Part shown: positions 10,646 to 21,770 of the stretch, one piece after another
How the letters are laid out: each line of letters starts with the position of its first letter
Numbering within the stretch: position 1 is the first letter of the stretch
Assembly: GCA_036924085.1 (NCBI GenBank)
Contig: JAVGWX010000007.1
Span: 34,496,953 to 34,560,952, forward strand
Length of the DNA stretch: 64,000 bases
Source: Ariolimax columbianus
Lineage: Eukaryota; Mollusca; Gastropoda; Stylommatophora; Arionidae
Reading direction: 5' to 3'
The notes under the pieces: generated by a model
Told to the model about the DNA's origin: nothing
Database searches by the model: none
Seen by the model: the letters and a program-made list of their open reading frames with translations, nothing else
Program-made: the position numbers and the translations under genes

Positions 10646-10765
10646 TAGTCCGTCTTTTAATTCATAAACAAGGACCAAAGCAATTTTCTACTAAACTGCA
10701 TGTCAGATCCAAATGATTTTTCGCATGCAGCCTTAGAATATCTATGACGCCAAAACATTGATATT
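10646..10765 (+). repeat. Left terminal inverted repeat
   Basis: Inverted partner of 13178-13297; outer 70 bp about 90 per cent alike by eye, inner part weaker. Confidence 0.85.
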
Positions 10766-11163
10766 ATTTAGTTCATAGATGTTAAGCTATTTGCATATCA
10801 GTGAATTCTTTTAATCTTTTAGGACCATTGCAAAGAAATGACATTCAATTTAAGATTTTACAGTACACAGTTGAATTTCTCAGCATTTTGTTCATAATCC
10901 CCTTAATGTCTTGATAAATCAAGTGATTGTTTGTGTTGCCCTTTATGTACAATCGTAAAAATGGCACCAATATGCAACAATTAGTACAGCCCATCGGCCA
11001 CCCTTAGACCCCCAAGGTTGTATCAACTGTGTAGCTAATTTTATGTTGTGCAACGCATTTGAATATTGCAGTGCATTTGTTGCTATTGTATGTACACCTA
11101 ATTGTTTTGATAAACATCTCTAATTCATCCAAGTCTGTTAATCAATATGTCCACAAAAGATGA

Positions 11164-11410
11164 TATTAATCATCTGAATCTGTTGATTCAAAGAGGTTGA
11201 TAATTGTTACTGGCTGGACAAATTGTAATCCATCTCGTTGCCAGTACTATTCTTCTTCCAGGAGCACATGTTCAACACACTTCTTCCAGAACTGAATGTC
11301 TATTTTTGAACGGTACTCACAGGTCAGCACTTCAACATCACATATTTTAAATGTCCTGTTCCATTCAGCAACTTGTCCTTTGACTTTAGCCCATACAAGT
11401 TCTAATGTTA
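11164..11410 (-). pseudogene. DDE transposase C-terminal remnant
   Basis: The minus strand reads ELVWAKVKGQVAEWNRTFKI, then CDVEVLTCEYRSKID, IQFWKKCVEHVLLEEE, stop, YWQRDGL and a C-terminal acidic STDSDD followed by TAA. In DDE_3-type Tc1/mariner-superfamily transposases the E-x-x-W-x-x-x-K segment carries the last catalytic acid and is followed by the same W-x-x-C-x-x-H-V and acidic tail. There is a single in-frame TAG. The upstream catalytic part is separated from it by the Z LINE at 11470-12935 or lost. Confidence 0.75.
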
Positions 11411-11469
11411 ATTTTAGTTTCCAGAGAGTAACAAGTTAATTTATTGTCAACAGTTTCAATATCTTCCGT

Positions 11470-12935
11470 TTTATTATGACATCTCTGTCGAAATCGTCAA
11501 ATTTCCTTTTTCTTCCTTGCTTGATATGGGGCCTGACACATCTAGTTTTCCCCTGCCTGCATCCCAACACACAAAGCCTGCCTCCAGCCAGGTCTGTCTT
11601 TGGCAAGTTCCTGCCAGTTGCAGGTGCTCATATCCAAGCCTTATATAGCGGAGGAAGGTTCTATCTATTTTACGTTTGCCAGTAGTCAGCTCTCCATATA
11701 GGATATCTTCTGGTATGCGACCATCCTTCATTCTGCACACGTGACCAAGCCACCGCAAGCGGCGTTGGCGGAGGATCGCAACTAAACTGGCAATCTTTGC
11801 TCTATCCAACATGTCAGTGTTAGTCACTCTATGAAATTTCAAGTATGCATCTCAGGCAGTGCATATGAAAAGCATTTAGTCTTTTTTTTCATTAGAGACA
11901 CAGTCCCTGTTTCGCTGCCATAGAGCAGGGTACTAATAACAGAGGATCTGTGCACAGCAACCTGTGTGGAGATGGTCAGCATGATGTTATTCTACACTCT
12001 CTGTGAGAGTCTGGCAAGTGCTGATCAGGCCATTCCTAATCACTTCTGCTGCTCTGTGTCCAGTGAAAGGTTCGAGGTGATGATACATCCAAGGTAGTTA
12101 AAGTGATTTACTACTTCCAGATTTTTATCATTTAAGACAATGTCTGGAGGATCACAATTGTTTTTTTTTGTATACTGATGGTGAGTCCAAACAGATCACA
12201 GGATGTTGCCAACCTATTAATGAGGATCTGTAATTCGGCTTCCGTGTGGGCGACCAGGGCAGCGTTGTCTGCGAAGAGCATATCCCAACTGACAGTCTCC
12301 CATGTCTTACTTTTTGCTCGCAGTCTGTTGGATTAATTAGTCTCCTATCTGACCTAGTATGCAGAAAGTGCTAGAATGCTCTGTGGCAGTTCCAAAGGCG
12401 TATTTAAGCACGATGGAAAAGAAAATGCGAAATAGAGTCTGAGCCAGGACACAACCTTGTTTAATGCTGCTGTTAATGTTGAAGGCCTTAGATTTCTGAC
12501 CATCATGCAGCACTGTACCTTTCATGCCCACATGAAAGACCTAATCATGCTCAGTAGTTTAGGTGGGCAGCCATACTTTAGACAATACTTTGAAAAGACC
12601 CTCTCTGTTTACCAGGTCGAATGCCTTGGTGAGGTCGATGAAGGCAAGAAATAGTGGTCTGTGTTGTACTCTGCATTTCTCTTGCAATTGTCTCAGTGAA
12701 AAGACCATATCAATGGTGGACCTTTCTGCACGAAAACCACACTGAGACTCCAGGTACATCCTGTCGGCCAGCTTTCGCAGCCTGCTCAGGATGATGCGAG
12801 GATACACTTTGCCTACGGTGTTGAGGAGTGATATTCCCCTAGTTATTGTTGCAGTCTTCTCTGTCTTTCTTTTTCTTGTAAAGGGTGATTATGTTGGCGT
12901 ATCTCATGTCCTGTGATATGGTCCCCTCATCCAAA
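11470..12935 (-). mobile_element. LINE family Z copy inside the DNA transposon
   Basis: Minus strand, RT to C-terminus. At 12807-12559 it reads ESQCGFRAERSTIDMVFSLR and FLAFIDLTKAFDLVNREGLF; at 12531-12337 SSIKQGCVLAQTLFRIFF; then a decayed catalytic area; at 11842-11474 RLRWLGHVCRMKDGRIPEDI. The post-RT part has unusual length, as in the copy at 30890-33010. Lacks endonuclease, so 5-prime truncated at about 12935. The zinc-finger-like end seen in other Z copies is lost or frameshifted. Confidence 0.85.
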
Positions 12936-13177
12936 CATTAACGTATACGTCTATAACTATTAGACAGTTTCACATGAATGACGTTTGTTATTTTCCGCAA
13001 AGTGTCTAATTGGTGAATGGGAATTTGTATTTGCTGAGTGTATTTGAAGTCAAAACATCTATTTTTAAAACAGCCTGTATGTACCTTAAACATGTTAAAA
13101 TTATGTCTAATTCACTGAGGTTGCTTTTAATATAGACTAATGAATAAATTATTTAAAATACATCAACTTTCTTAAAG

Positions 13178-13297
13178 AAAAAAATATTTCCATAACGTCA
13201 TGGATATTCTAAAACTGCATACGTAATTCATTTGGATCTGACATGCAGTTTAGTAGAAAATTGCTTCGGACCTTGTTATGAATTAAAAGACGGACTA
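13178..13297 (-). repeat. Right terminal inverted repeat
   Basis: Inverted partner of 10646-10765. Confidence 0.85.
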
Positions 13298-13844
13298 TAG
13301 CAGTTCAAAATGTATATATATATATGTTTTGAATAGAGCAGGAACATTCTTTATAGATATATGTAAATTGTATTGAATATACTTTTATTGTTTAGCAGTT
13401 TTTCAACTACACAGGCCTTCACTATAATGTGGATATTGTGAAAACTAATAAGGTGCAAATTTCAGAACCACTTCCAATGTGAATAACAGTCATTTGTCTT
13501 ATTCATGTATTGGTTTGAAGTTGAATAATATATTTTTCGGTAAAAAAAATGTTTCCAACATTTTTCAATAACACACACGTATGCAACTATAATCTCTCTA
13601 ACACCCAAATGTTCATCTCCTCATGTTAAATGTATATATTCCATTGTATTCTATACTCAATTCTCAACAGTTTGGCATATAATGTGTGGTATTTCAGTGA
13701 ACCTTTACTGAAGATTAAAAAAGATGCCGTGTTTTACATAAGAAAAGTCAATGTTAAACATCAGAATTCCCCTTCAGTGCAAAAAACGTCAACCTCTTGT
13801 AATTTTTTAATTAATCTGAAGATAACATAATAAATATCAGTTAC
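13298..13844. other. Intron sequence
   Basis: AT-rich, with short (TA)n at 13313-13325; no repeat recognised. Confidence 0.6.
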
Positions 13845-13973
13845 CTTTCTTTGAAACAAACTGTTGCTTTAGTCATGTGCGGAAAAGGAACATCCATGGA
13901 CAAACAAATAACAGCCTGAACTGTTCCGCTCAAATGCAAATCCTCAACAACCAGATCAAACCCCACACTTACT
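13845..13973 (-). CDS. SMP-domain protein gene, exon 4
   Basis: A 129-nt minus-strand exon with acceptor CTTGTTACAG and donor GTAACT. It reads VSVGFDLVVEDLHLSGTVQA then VICLSMDVPFPHMTKATVCFKE, and leaves AG of a split arginine codon. This is the clearest SMP signature here: a v-x-D-L-x-L-x-G-x-x-r strand followed by a P-F-P/P-L-V turn and a v-x-F strand, which line the lipid-binding groove. Phase agrees with the exons on both sides. It is far from any transposon reading frame; flanking intron sequence is AT-rich with TA and GTAT microsatellites. Confidence 0.88.
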
Positions 13974-14106
13974 CTGTAACAAGATTGCATTAACAAAATG
14001 TGTACTTTCAGTTACTACATTACTATGTTCATTTACCACATTTAATTTGGCAGCTGAAGTGTTCTAAATATTAAAGAGAGCAAAGTAATTATATATCTCG
14101 GGTCAG

Positions 14107-14154
14107 GGTAGGTAGGTAGGTAGGTAGGTAGGTATGTTTGTATGTATGTATGTA

Positions 14155-14226
<72 letters not shown>
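14107..14226 (+). repeat. Compound microsatellite (GGTA)n-(GTAT)n-(GT)n-(TA)n
   Basis: GGTA units 14107-14134, GTAT units to about 14156, a few GT, then uninterrupted TA from 14165 to 14226. Confidence 0.97.
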
Positions 14227-14229
<3 letters not shown>

Positions 14230-14945
14230 ATAGTTGTCCATCACAAGTGATGAAGACCACTCTCTTTGTTCAGCCGTGTGGACAGTCGTATCTCTTGCTG
14301 TGTCCGCTGAAATGGGTGACTTGCGCGGTGATTTGGATTAAAGTGAGGAAGAAACTGCGCCTTTAGTCAATCTCACTCACAGAGCCTAAGCTACCTTTTG
14401 CCAGTGGCAAGACATTCATCGAGACGACTGGAGATAGCATAGGATGCAGATTTTGTCTCAGGGTTACCACCGAAGCCTTTCCGTAAACATGTAACCCGCA
14501 GGGTAGAAAGGTGGGATGGCATCTAACGCAGTGTGTCGTGCCTTTTTGATAACCACAAGAGGTCGTATGGACAACACTCAGCTTGTGAGTGAGTCTGGCA
14601 TCTCTCCCCAGCTGTATTCAGCTCATCATAGTAGCATCTAAAATTCCCACACGCCAAATTCGTGAAGGTGAACCGGCAGAACTAACCCGTGAAATGCGCC
14701 ACAGGTATAAGCGTAGTGCCATTCAGCCGGCGTCCAGACCAGGATAAACAGATGGAAGAAATCACAAAAAAAGAACGAAATAACAAGTCCCGACGGAAAA
14801 CAACACCACGTTTCCGTGAACACAAGTGTAAGTCGTCGACTAGTGTGAATTCCAGGCAAATCCGTGGTCTGGCGGCATCCATAATGATCCAAAACAGTAG
14901 AGAAATGTAGACTCGCAGTCAGTTATGGCGCCATCTTTGCCAGAT
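14227..14945. mobile_element. Unclassified GC-richer segment between two TA microsatellites
   Basis: About 700 bp of clearly different composition from the flanking intron, bounded by the (TA)n at 14165-14226 and a shorter (TA)n at 14941-14958. Open frames on both strands are short and match nothing I know. Sharp edges at TA repeats suggest an inserted non-autonomous element. Confidence 0.45.
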
Positions 14946-14959
14946 ATATATATATATAA

Positions 14960-15465
14960 AATTAATAAATACATCTTATTGGCATAATAATTATAAAAAG
15001 GAGAATCTGTGGTAAGCATTGAAATTATCAATCCAACTAGCAACAGCAACCATTCCAGCAAAAAAGCAGCATAATGCAAATTAGCAAAAGTGAACTGGCT
15101 TGACAAACGGTGAAAAATTTTAGAACAATATTTTTGACAGAACTCCGTTGGATACACACAAGCAAAGGAATTAGCAATGTTAATAGAGATATAAAATCCT
15201 GGCCAGATGGTTAGAATATATTAGTGACCTATAGTCACTGAAATTTGTCAGTGCAAGGTCAACATTGTATATTTTACAAATTTTTTAGGGTAAATGAAAA
15301 AAATCAGGATTATAAATTAATGAATAAATTTTATTTTGATCTTTTTTGAATAATCAGCATGATATGATTCAGAACAAAAGAGAAATGCAATCAGTTTATC
15401 TAATGAGCCATTCTGGAAGGAAAAAGGCCTGTTAATGGGGTCTATGAGGTAGACCTACATAAGCT
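14960..15465. other. Intron sequence
   Basis: AT-rich with no feature recognised except a short palindrome AGTGACCTATAGTCACT near 15225. Confidence 0.55.
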
Positions 15466-15469
15466 GGAA

Positions 15470-15800
15470 GGAAACTGGTTTGCCGAACTTCTTTCTATTA
15501 ACAAGGAACACGCCCAGATTCAGCACCTGAAATGTGAGAACCATGTTGGAGACATGTAATAATAACTAAAATTGCAATAGAGTGGAAAAAAATACATCAG
15601 CATTCTGGAACTCAGCAAAACAAGATGGACACATGCAGGTAAAGTATAACTAATATTAGGCAAAGCAATTCTATGTTCTGGTCACAAAGAGAATGCACCA
15701 CACAGTTAAGGGTTAGCACTTATGTTAGCACCTGAAACCCAATTTGCTTGAGTAGCATGCAGCTGGATCAAGACTGATCATGGCACACTTTACTACATAT
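15470..15800 (+). pseudogene. LINE family P endonuclease fragment
   Basis: Decayed plus-strand frame with LSKTRWTHAG and, in another frame, LAPETQ. SExRW and G-V-A-L-L-L-A-x-E-T/A belong to the N-terminal endonuclease of craniofacial-development-protein-2-like LINEs. Its RT and C-terminus are probably 16230-17215. Confidence 0.55.
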
Positions 15801-15829
15801 TGACTCCTCTATTATCCTGAGGTGGAGAG

Positions 15830-16190
15830 GTGACAGAAATAGCGCCGGACTGACTATTCTATCCACTGTCTTTCTCTATGCCTGGCTTCAGTCTAGTCCA
15901 GTCTCATTTAGACTTCCTTATGTTGTTTTCACAATGAACTTTGGGCCATCTTCAGGGTCTGGATCCTTGGCTCTTTGCGCCCCATGTCTGCTGTGGTATC
16001 CAATCTTCTTCCTTCTGCAGATGTCAAACCATCGAAGTTGAGATTGCTGTAGGGGCTGGCCTTCGAGATCTTGTCATTTTGTCTTATTGCGGACCTCATC
16101 TCTTCTTGTTACATGGACCACCTAGCTTTTCAGGGTTGTTGCTATTGCCTATGACTCACATTCATGTAAAAACTGGTATGTATGTATATA
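15830..16190 (-). pseudogene. LINE A C-terminal fragment, antisense
   Basis: The minus strand reads EEDWIPQQTWGAKSQGSRP and PKVH, matching EEDWIPRRSWEIKSQGRRP of LINE A at 5648-5710. It lies between two P pieces. Confidence 0.8.
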
Positions 16191-16229
16191 CAGCCATCTT
16201 AGTTTTCTGAATCATTTCCGTTTTGCAGA

Positions 16230-17215
16230 AGAATCCTTTATTTATGGTATAAAAAAGTTTAACAGTTGCAGTCCTTTACATAGTCAACTCTTTTTTGATA
16301 CCTCCTTTCTGGTTTATTCATCCCTATATGCAAATTTTATAGACTATGAAAAGACATTTGACAGTATAAATTGAAGCACTGTATGGCTACTATTGACAGA
16401 ATACTGGAGAAATTAATATCACTCACAATATGTAAAAAACAAAAGTTTGTAGAGTGGTACATGTAGGAGTACTGATCAACAGTTTTTAAGTACAAATGGG
16501 AGTGAGGCAGTGATATCTGTAGACTGGATTATTATGCTTCCAACATCAGGGAAGAGAACCGGTATACAGTGGTCATTGTTGTAACAGAGACTTGGTACTG
16601 CTGTCACACAGCTATAGCCAAATGCAAGAAAAACTAAATAAGGTGAGGGAGCATTGAGCCAAACTGGAGCTAAATGTTAACATGAAGAAAAACAAGATAC
16701 ATAAACAGGCACCATTGATACTTCAGGGGGCACAGAGGCCGATGTAAGGGCTAGAATTGGAAAGGCAAGGACAGCATTCCTGTTACGTTACTAAATAATA
16801 TGTGGAAATTTAAAAAAATAAAGACTAATGCCAAATTAAGATTGTTTAATTTCAATGTCAAGTGAGTATTTCTGTATGGAGTAGAAACTTGGAGAACGAC
16901 AAAGGCAATACAGATCATTCATCAATAAATGTCTATGGAGGATAATAGGTACAGGCTGGCAAGACATGGTCAGGAACAAAGACCTATTGGAATGGAGCCA
17001 ACAACATCCAGTGAAGCAACAAATCAAATGTAGGAAATGGAGTTGGATAGAAGAAACGCTTTGGAAAGCGCCACCAAACATGGTGCACAGGTGAAGAGAA
17101 AGAGAGGTAGACCAAAACATCCCTGGAGAAGAGACTGTGAAAATGAACTTTTGTCCCTGGACCTCAAACTGGAGAGATAGTTGTCAATGGCATATGCCCT
17201 AAAGGAACGATGGAC
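16230..17215 (+). pseudogene. LINE P reverse transcriptase and C-terminus, decayed
   Basis: Starts around FIDYEKTFDSIN (first RT aspartate), then loses frame. It recovers near 16900 with FINKCLWRIIGTGWQDM, QHPVKQQIKCRKWSWI, and RPKHPWRRDCENE, the R-P-x-x-x-W-R-R-D tail of a widespread LINE family. Confidence 0.75.
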
Positions 17216-17234
17216 ATTGATTGCTGGATTTTGG

Positions 17235-17945
17235 TTTATTATTTATTTTCCAATTAGTTTCCTGTCCTAATGTAGTTTCTGCGAGTCTTATAGAAACTAG
17301 GTATGGTACAGATCAAGGGTACTGGAATGTTCTTTCTTTCCAGGCACTCCCAGAGCCTTCTCCAGGGAACCTTATCAAATGCCTTACTCAGGTCCAAGAA
17401 ATAGAAGTGCATTTCATATCATACTCAAAACCTTTTCACTCAGTTGCCTGAGTGTGAAGATGAGGTCTTGAGCACTTAGTCAGACATCTTTGTCTCTACT
17501 CCAGTATCCTAGAGTAGGCTTTAGCATGGATAATAATGAGGGATATGCATGTCTACAATTTTCGCATTGTCAGTTGTCACTCTGTTTGAGAATTTATATA
17601 ATAATTGCTATCTCCCAGTCTTTTAGTATAGCATTGTAGTGTGAAACTCCCTGGAAAACCTCCAGGAATAACAGTTCACCTGCAGTTCCATTGCATTTGA
17701 CCATTTCTGGTGTTATACCAACTTGTCCAGCTGCTTTGTCAACCTACATTTTCTCAGATGCTGCCCTCACATCCTCCATTGTGTTCCCCATCACTGATTT
17801 CCTCCTCTGTATTAGAATCTATCATACCTGAAACTTGGTCTTTCTCTGCACAGAGAAATTTTGAGAAATAGTCTTTAAATCTATCCATTATCTCCCTCCA
17901 GGTGGTAAAGTCCATCAGCTTTTATCTCTTTGTAGACATGGGATG
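17235..17945 (-). pseudogene. LINE A linker and RT start, antisense
   Basis: The minus strand reads DKAAGQVGITPEMVKCNG and, after frameshifts, DLIFTLRQLSEKVL and KAFDKVPWRRLWECL. These align with 4380-4440 and 4690-4830 of LINE A. With 15830-16190 it brackets the P insertion at 16230-17215, but about 0.5 kb of A between them is missing. Confidence 0.8.
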
Positions 17946-18124
17946 CACTGTTCAAACTATCAAGATACTAAGGGATCCTGCAATAGCTCACTAGCATAAT
18001 AAAGCAGAAATATGTAGACATGCAGTTTAAAGTTTTGCATGAAGGACTACTCACAAATTCATTAACATTAAATCTGGGCTTCGTTAATGATGCTCCATGT
18101 TACCTTTTCCGTTCCTGTCTGCAG

Positions 18125-18810
18125 TATATTGGATTATGAAAGAAACTACAGCTTACAAGGGAAATGGAATTCAGTGGACCTTATTTAAGTGGCTAGAAGA
18201 CCTTGACTTTGCAGTCAATACCAACATATAGCCCTCCTATCTCACTGTTAGCTCCAAATGCAGATAAAGATAGACACACTAGACAGTACCTTCCAACATG
18301 TAGGTATAGAGATTTATGCAGAAAAGACACAAATTGCCAAATTAAATGTGGCCAACAACACATCTCCTATCAAACTGAGAGGAACGCTACTGGTGACAGC
18401 AGAGAGCTTCCTATACACATGGAACATCATAAACAAGATGAACAATATTATCAAAATGCATAAGGACCTTCAACTTCAATGTGAAATCAATCTTTCTATA
18501 TGAAGCAGAAACATGATGGATAACCAAACTCAATATTAAGAGATCGCAGGGCTTTATCAACAAATCCCAGAGAAAGGTTCATGGCCCGTTGTGGTTCAGC
18601 AAGATTACAAATGAAAATTTATGAGAGAAACAGGAAATCTTTGGAAGAATGTGCGAAAGCTACAAGCCAACATGTCAATATCACCAGACAATCTGTCATT
18701 GAACCCACAGAAAAAAATAGGAAAAGGAAGGTCACAGAATACATGGAGAATAAAACTAGAGGCAGATACAAGAAAAATGAAGACAAAGAGATGGCTGATA
18801 AATAGTATTT
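18125..18810 (+). pseudogene. LINE P RT and C-terminal fragment
   Basis: GNGIQWTLFKWLEDLDFA marks the catalytic RT strand, here ending FAVN instead of FADD. Then IKLRG and, at 18621-18800, GRSQNTWRIKLEADTRKMK, the R-x-x-x-T-W-R-R-x-L-E-A-D tail. Second, shorter copy of the family at 16230-17215. Confidence 0.7.
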
Positions 18811-18929
18811 TTATGTCTTCATTGGAATGTGTTTGTGTCTTTTTAATGGTGAGAGCTGATAGGAAACTGCATTCAGTCATTGCTGCATTTAATAAACTGG
18901 TACCGAAATCTCCCAGAACATTTTAAATA

Positions 18930-19300
18930 CATGTTTTTTTTCCAGCTGCTTCATTTGGCAATTGTTGTATTATGTCAGAGCCAGGGGCAGCGCTTTTGCT
19001 ATTATTGAGAACATGTTCCACATGAATCCCGGTAATGAGGTCTGCATAAGACTCAACTTTGATGGCCATGCAACACAATCGCCAGACCATGTGATGATCT
19101 GTCCCTACCTTCTGGAAACATGTAATTTGGATGACATGTTGAGGGAGAATGACAAGGCAATCAACATGGCTGAACATTGGATACATGATATCTGACGTGG
19201 TGCCCAGGACAGGGAAAGTAAAGTAAGTATGCCAAGAATACCTTCCAGAATATCCTGACTGATGTCTCTATCATATTTGACTGTGTGAGCAATTTATCAC
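18930..19300 (+). other. Unassigned repeat-derived open frame
   Basis: A 78-codon frame from 18962 contains FAIIENMFHMNPGNEVCIRL and SPDHVMICPYLLETCNLDDM. The H-x-x-x-C-P-x-L-x-x-x-C spacing is reminiscent of the zinc-knuckle region that follows RT/RNase H in some LINEs, but I cannot assign it. It directly follows P LINE sequence. Confidence 0.35.
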
Positions 19301-19551
19301 TTAAGATACTCATGACAACCCTTCAGACAGCAAATAGATCAGATATGGCAGGTTTCTAGGACACGATCCTTCTTTATTTCAAAGTACTAAGGTCTAAAAG
19401 TGTGGCCTTGATTGCAGAATGAGTCCTCTGGGTGATTTCAATATTACTTCCATAGCAAAAAGAAATTCAGTGGTGTTAAATGTTTCAGTGTTGCTAAACT
19501 TTTCAGCCTGAGTATGTCTAACAACTGGAATAGCTAAATGAACACTTGGAG

Positions 19552-19606
19552 GTGAGAGGAGGAGGAGGAGGAAGGGGGTGGGGGGGGTGGTGGGGGGGGG
19601 GAGAGA
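19552..19606 (+). repeat. G-rich tract with quadruplex potential
   Basis: Purine-only (GGA)n passes into several runs of three to ten G separated by single T or A, four or more runs within 35 bases. Confidence 0.9.
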
Positions 19607-20195
19607 AGTCATTCCCAATCAAAGATGACACTATTGTGTATTTTTGTGAAACCAGCATCTTTGATTAATTCTATGTGCCCAACACAAACACATTTACTGG
19701 TAAGTCAAAAGAAGAACAATATAGTAAACATAATTTAAATATGCACTACTATAATCACTCAATGAAAAATTCAAACATGCATCTTCTTTGCAATAGCACT
19801 GGACAACATGAAAAATGTATCCAAAAATGTAGACAAAAGTAGTTATTTTAAAATAATTTAGATATGCTGATCTAGAATATGAACTTTAAAATCACTAAGT
19901 AGCTCTAGTTTTCCAGATCAAGTGGGAGGGGGTATGTGGGGGTTCAGTAGGCTGGTGGCTTGACTATCCTGGTGCAAATGACCCAGTCCTTCTCTATTCT
20001 ATAGACCTGGTGTGTGATTTCCTGCAAGACGGATAGCCTTCAGCACCAACTGGAGGACGCAATCTGTAGCAATCATTGCAACCACATATCCTCCTTGACA
20101 TCATTTGTATTGTGGATTCTGTAAGTTCAAGATGCCTCTTGAATGTGTGAACAGTGCCAAATATTTTTGCTATATTTGGTGACAAATAACTTTAC
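19607..20195. other. No gene seen
   Basis: AT-rich intron sequence; no repeat recognised. Confidence 0.5.
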
Positions 20196-20199
20196 TATC

Positions 20200-20575
20200 A
20201 CAAAGGTGATCTATTGCACCAATGATGAAGAAAGCTTACAGCTTTTAATTTAATTGTGAGATCGTTGACCAGAACTGGTATTGGGCCTCACACATATGTT
20301 GCCAATTCTGTACAACAACTGTGCTGCTGTTTGATCCAAAAAGGACAATCAATGCATTTTGCAGCTCTAATGGTGTGGAAAAATTAGTTCTGGAGAGCAT
20401 TGTTCTAGGAAAACGAGGCAGAGATCGACAAAGGTGTAAATGGTCACAAGACATCAAGCACACCCTAAACATGAACATGGAGCAGACGGGTGGACTGACT
20501 GCTGATCAAGATTCGTATCGAATGGCTGTGATGAGAGTGACATTCTATCAAGGACATGCTATATGATGATAATAA
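20200..20575 (+). pseudogene. LINE X-like 3-prime end
   Basis: From 20380: LVLESIVLGKRGRDRQRCKW, SQDIKHTLNM, RMAVMRVTFYQGHAI, stop and ATGATGATAATAAT tail. Compare GKRGRGKPRR and VMGAMFYKGHPT in X at 8690-8840; a diverged subfamily. Confidence 0.75.
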
Positions 20576-20609
20576 TGGTTTAGAGGGAACCGACAAATCA
20601 AATTAATGA

Positions 20610-21150
20610 TTGTTACTTCTGCACAACTCCTTTAAATGGACATGCTTTTTCAAAGAAGAAAAACAGCATGTGACCTATCCAAATATTTCTTCTGTTTGGC
20701 AACCAGTGTCTGATGGGGAAGGACTTCCTGCTCTGGATAAACCAGAATCTTTCATCATGGATGATGATGACGATAATAATGCCGGTGAACATTTGTTACC
20801 TGTGAAGGCATCTGCACCAAGAGATCTGATTTTGTGCCTTTTGAAGAGTCTGCACTGCCAGATAAAGTTACAAAGAGTGAATTAAATGATCTACTAGGTA
20901 GTGAGAGTTGTGAAATTTCCTAAACATAAAGCAGAGCTGTTGGGGTTGAGATTGCAGCAATGGAATCTTCTAGAAGAGAATGTGCATGTTTCTGTGTTTC
21001 ATGCTCGGCACAAAGATCAACTTCTATATTTCAAAATGACATAACCTCATTGCTTGTGTTGATTTAGTGGGTCTGGTAGCAGCACTACACATCTACTACA
21101 CAGATGATGATTGGAGGCTGTTCATTAATCCATCCCAATTAAGCTTATTT
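20610..21150 (+). pseudogene. Remnant of a widespread transposon-associated protein of unknown function
   Basis: The plus strand contains VTYPNISSVWQPVSDGEGLP, an acidic MDDDDDNNAGEH, then in shifted frames ELNDLLG, KAELLGLRLQQWNLLEENV and DDDWRLFINP. I recall an invertebrate repeat-encoded protein with this order (VTYPN, an acidic patch, ELNDL-RDL, AELLGSRLQQW, EWRLFID), usually annotated only as uncharacterised. At least two frameshifts. The assignment is from memory of the motif order and needs a search. Confidence 0.5.
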
Positions 21151-21349
21151 ATTTGCAATTGTGTAAAACTTGTTTATTGATAAACAAAAAAGAGCTACTA
21201 TGGTGTTTTAATGGCCATATTCATTTTCAGCAGCTCAAACAACATGAATGTAACTTGATTTAATCTCAGATATACACAAAAAGTCAAAATTTATTGTCCG
21301 GTGTAATCAGGAAGAATACAAACATTTATAAGTATTTCATATTCAAACA

Positions 21350-21625
21350 TTTTTTATTGATGTTTCCTGGAAGCTGTTTGCTCTGAACCGCTCAGCCTGA
21401 CGCACTGGCATCACACCTTACGTCATTGAGAAGAAAACTGTTACTGAGATGTGGAAAAAGTGAACTGCACGAAAGGATATAATGCAAGATGGCAGAATCA
21501 CTAATGCTGCCCACTTGTGGTAAAATTTGTCGTGACCATATCGGACTGCACAATCATATGCGGTCACATCTGAAAACACATGTCTTATGCTGTCGCCATC
21601 TTGGCTTGCAATGGGCAAATATTAT
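21350..21625 (+). pseudogene. Z-type LINE 3-prime end with zinc-finger-like motif
   Basis: From 21510 the frame reads PTCGKICRDHIGLHNHMRSH, the C-x-x-x-C-x-x-x-I-G-L-x-x-H-x-x-x-H/C motif that ends Z elements (CTICGSHCHSRIGLHNH on minus near 31010; CARYAADVIVPTLA region near 39430 in altered frame). The first cysteine pair is disturbed. Confidence 0.6.
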
Positions 21626-21770
21626 TGTTATTATTAGGAACACATATCTAAATTATATTTCAATTAAATGTCTAAAGAATAAACCCACTTCTTTCATGCT
21701 TGGTGCCTCCTGAAAATATTATCTTGCTATCTGATGTTATTTCACCTAGTCCCTTTCATCTAACTTCATA

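Larger units (their letters stand above)
10646..13297 (-). mobile_element. Tc1/mariner-superfamily-like DNA transposon with long inverted ends
   Basis: TAGTCCGTCTTTTAATTCAT at 10646 recurs inverted ending at 13297, and similarity continues inward for about 110 bp, through GCATGTCAGATCCAAATGA and a TAGAATATC(T/C)ATGACG block. A TA dinucleotide flanks both ends, the target size used by this superfamily. A DDE transposase C-terminus lies inside on the minus strand (11164-11410), and a Z LINE is inserted next to it. Confidence 0.75.

Noticed and set aside
14042..14366. Open frames on both strands rich in YIYI or similar repeats
   Set aside because: Produced by the TA and GTAT microsatellite, not by a gene.
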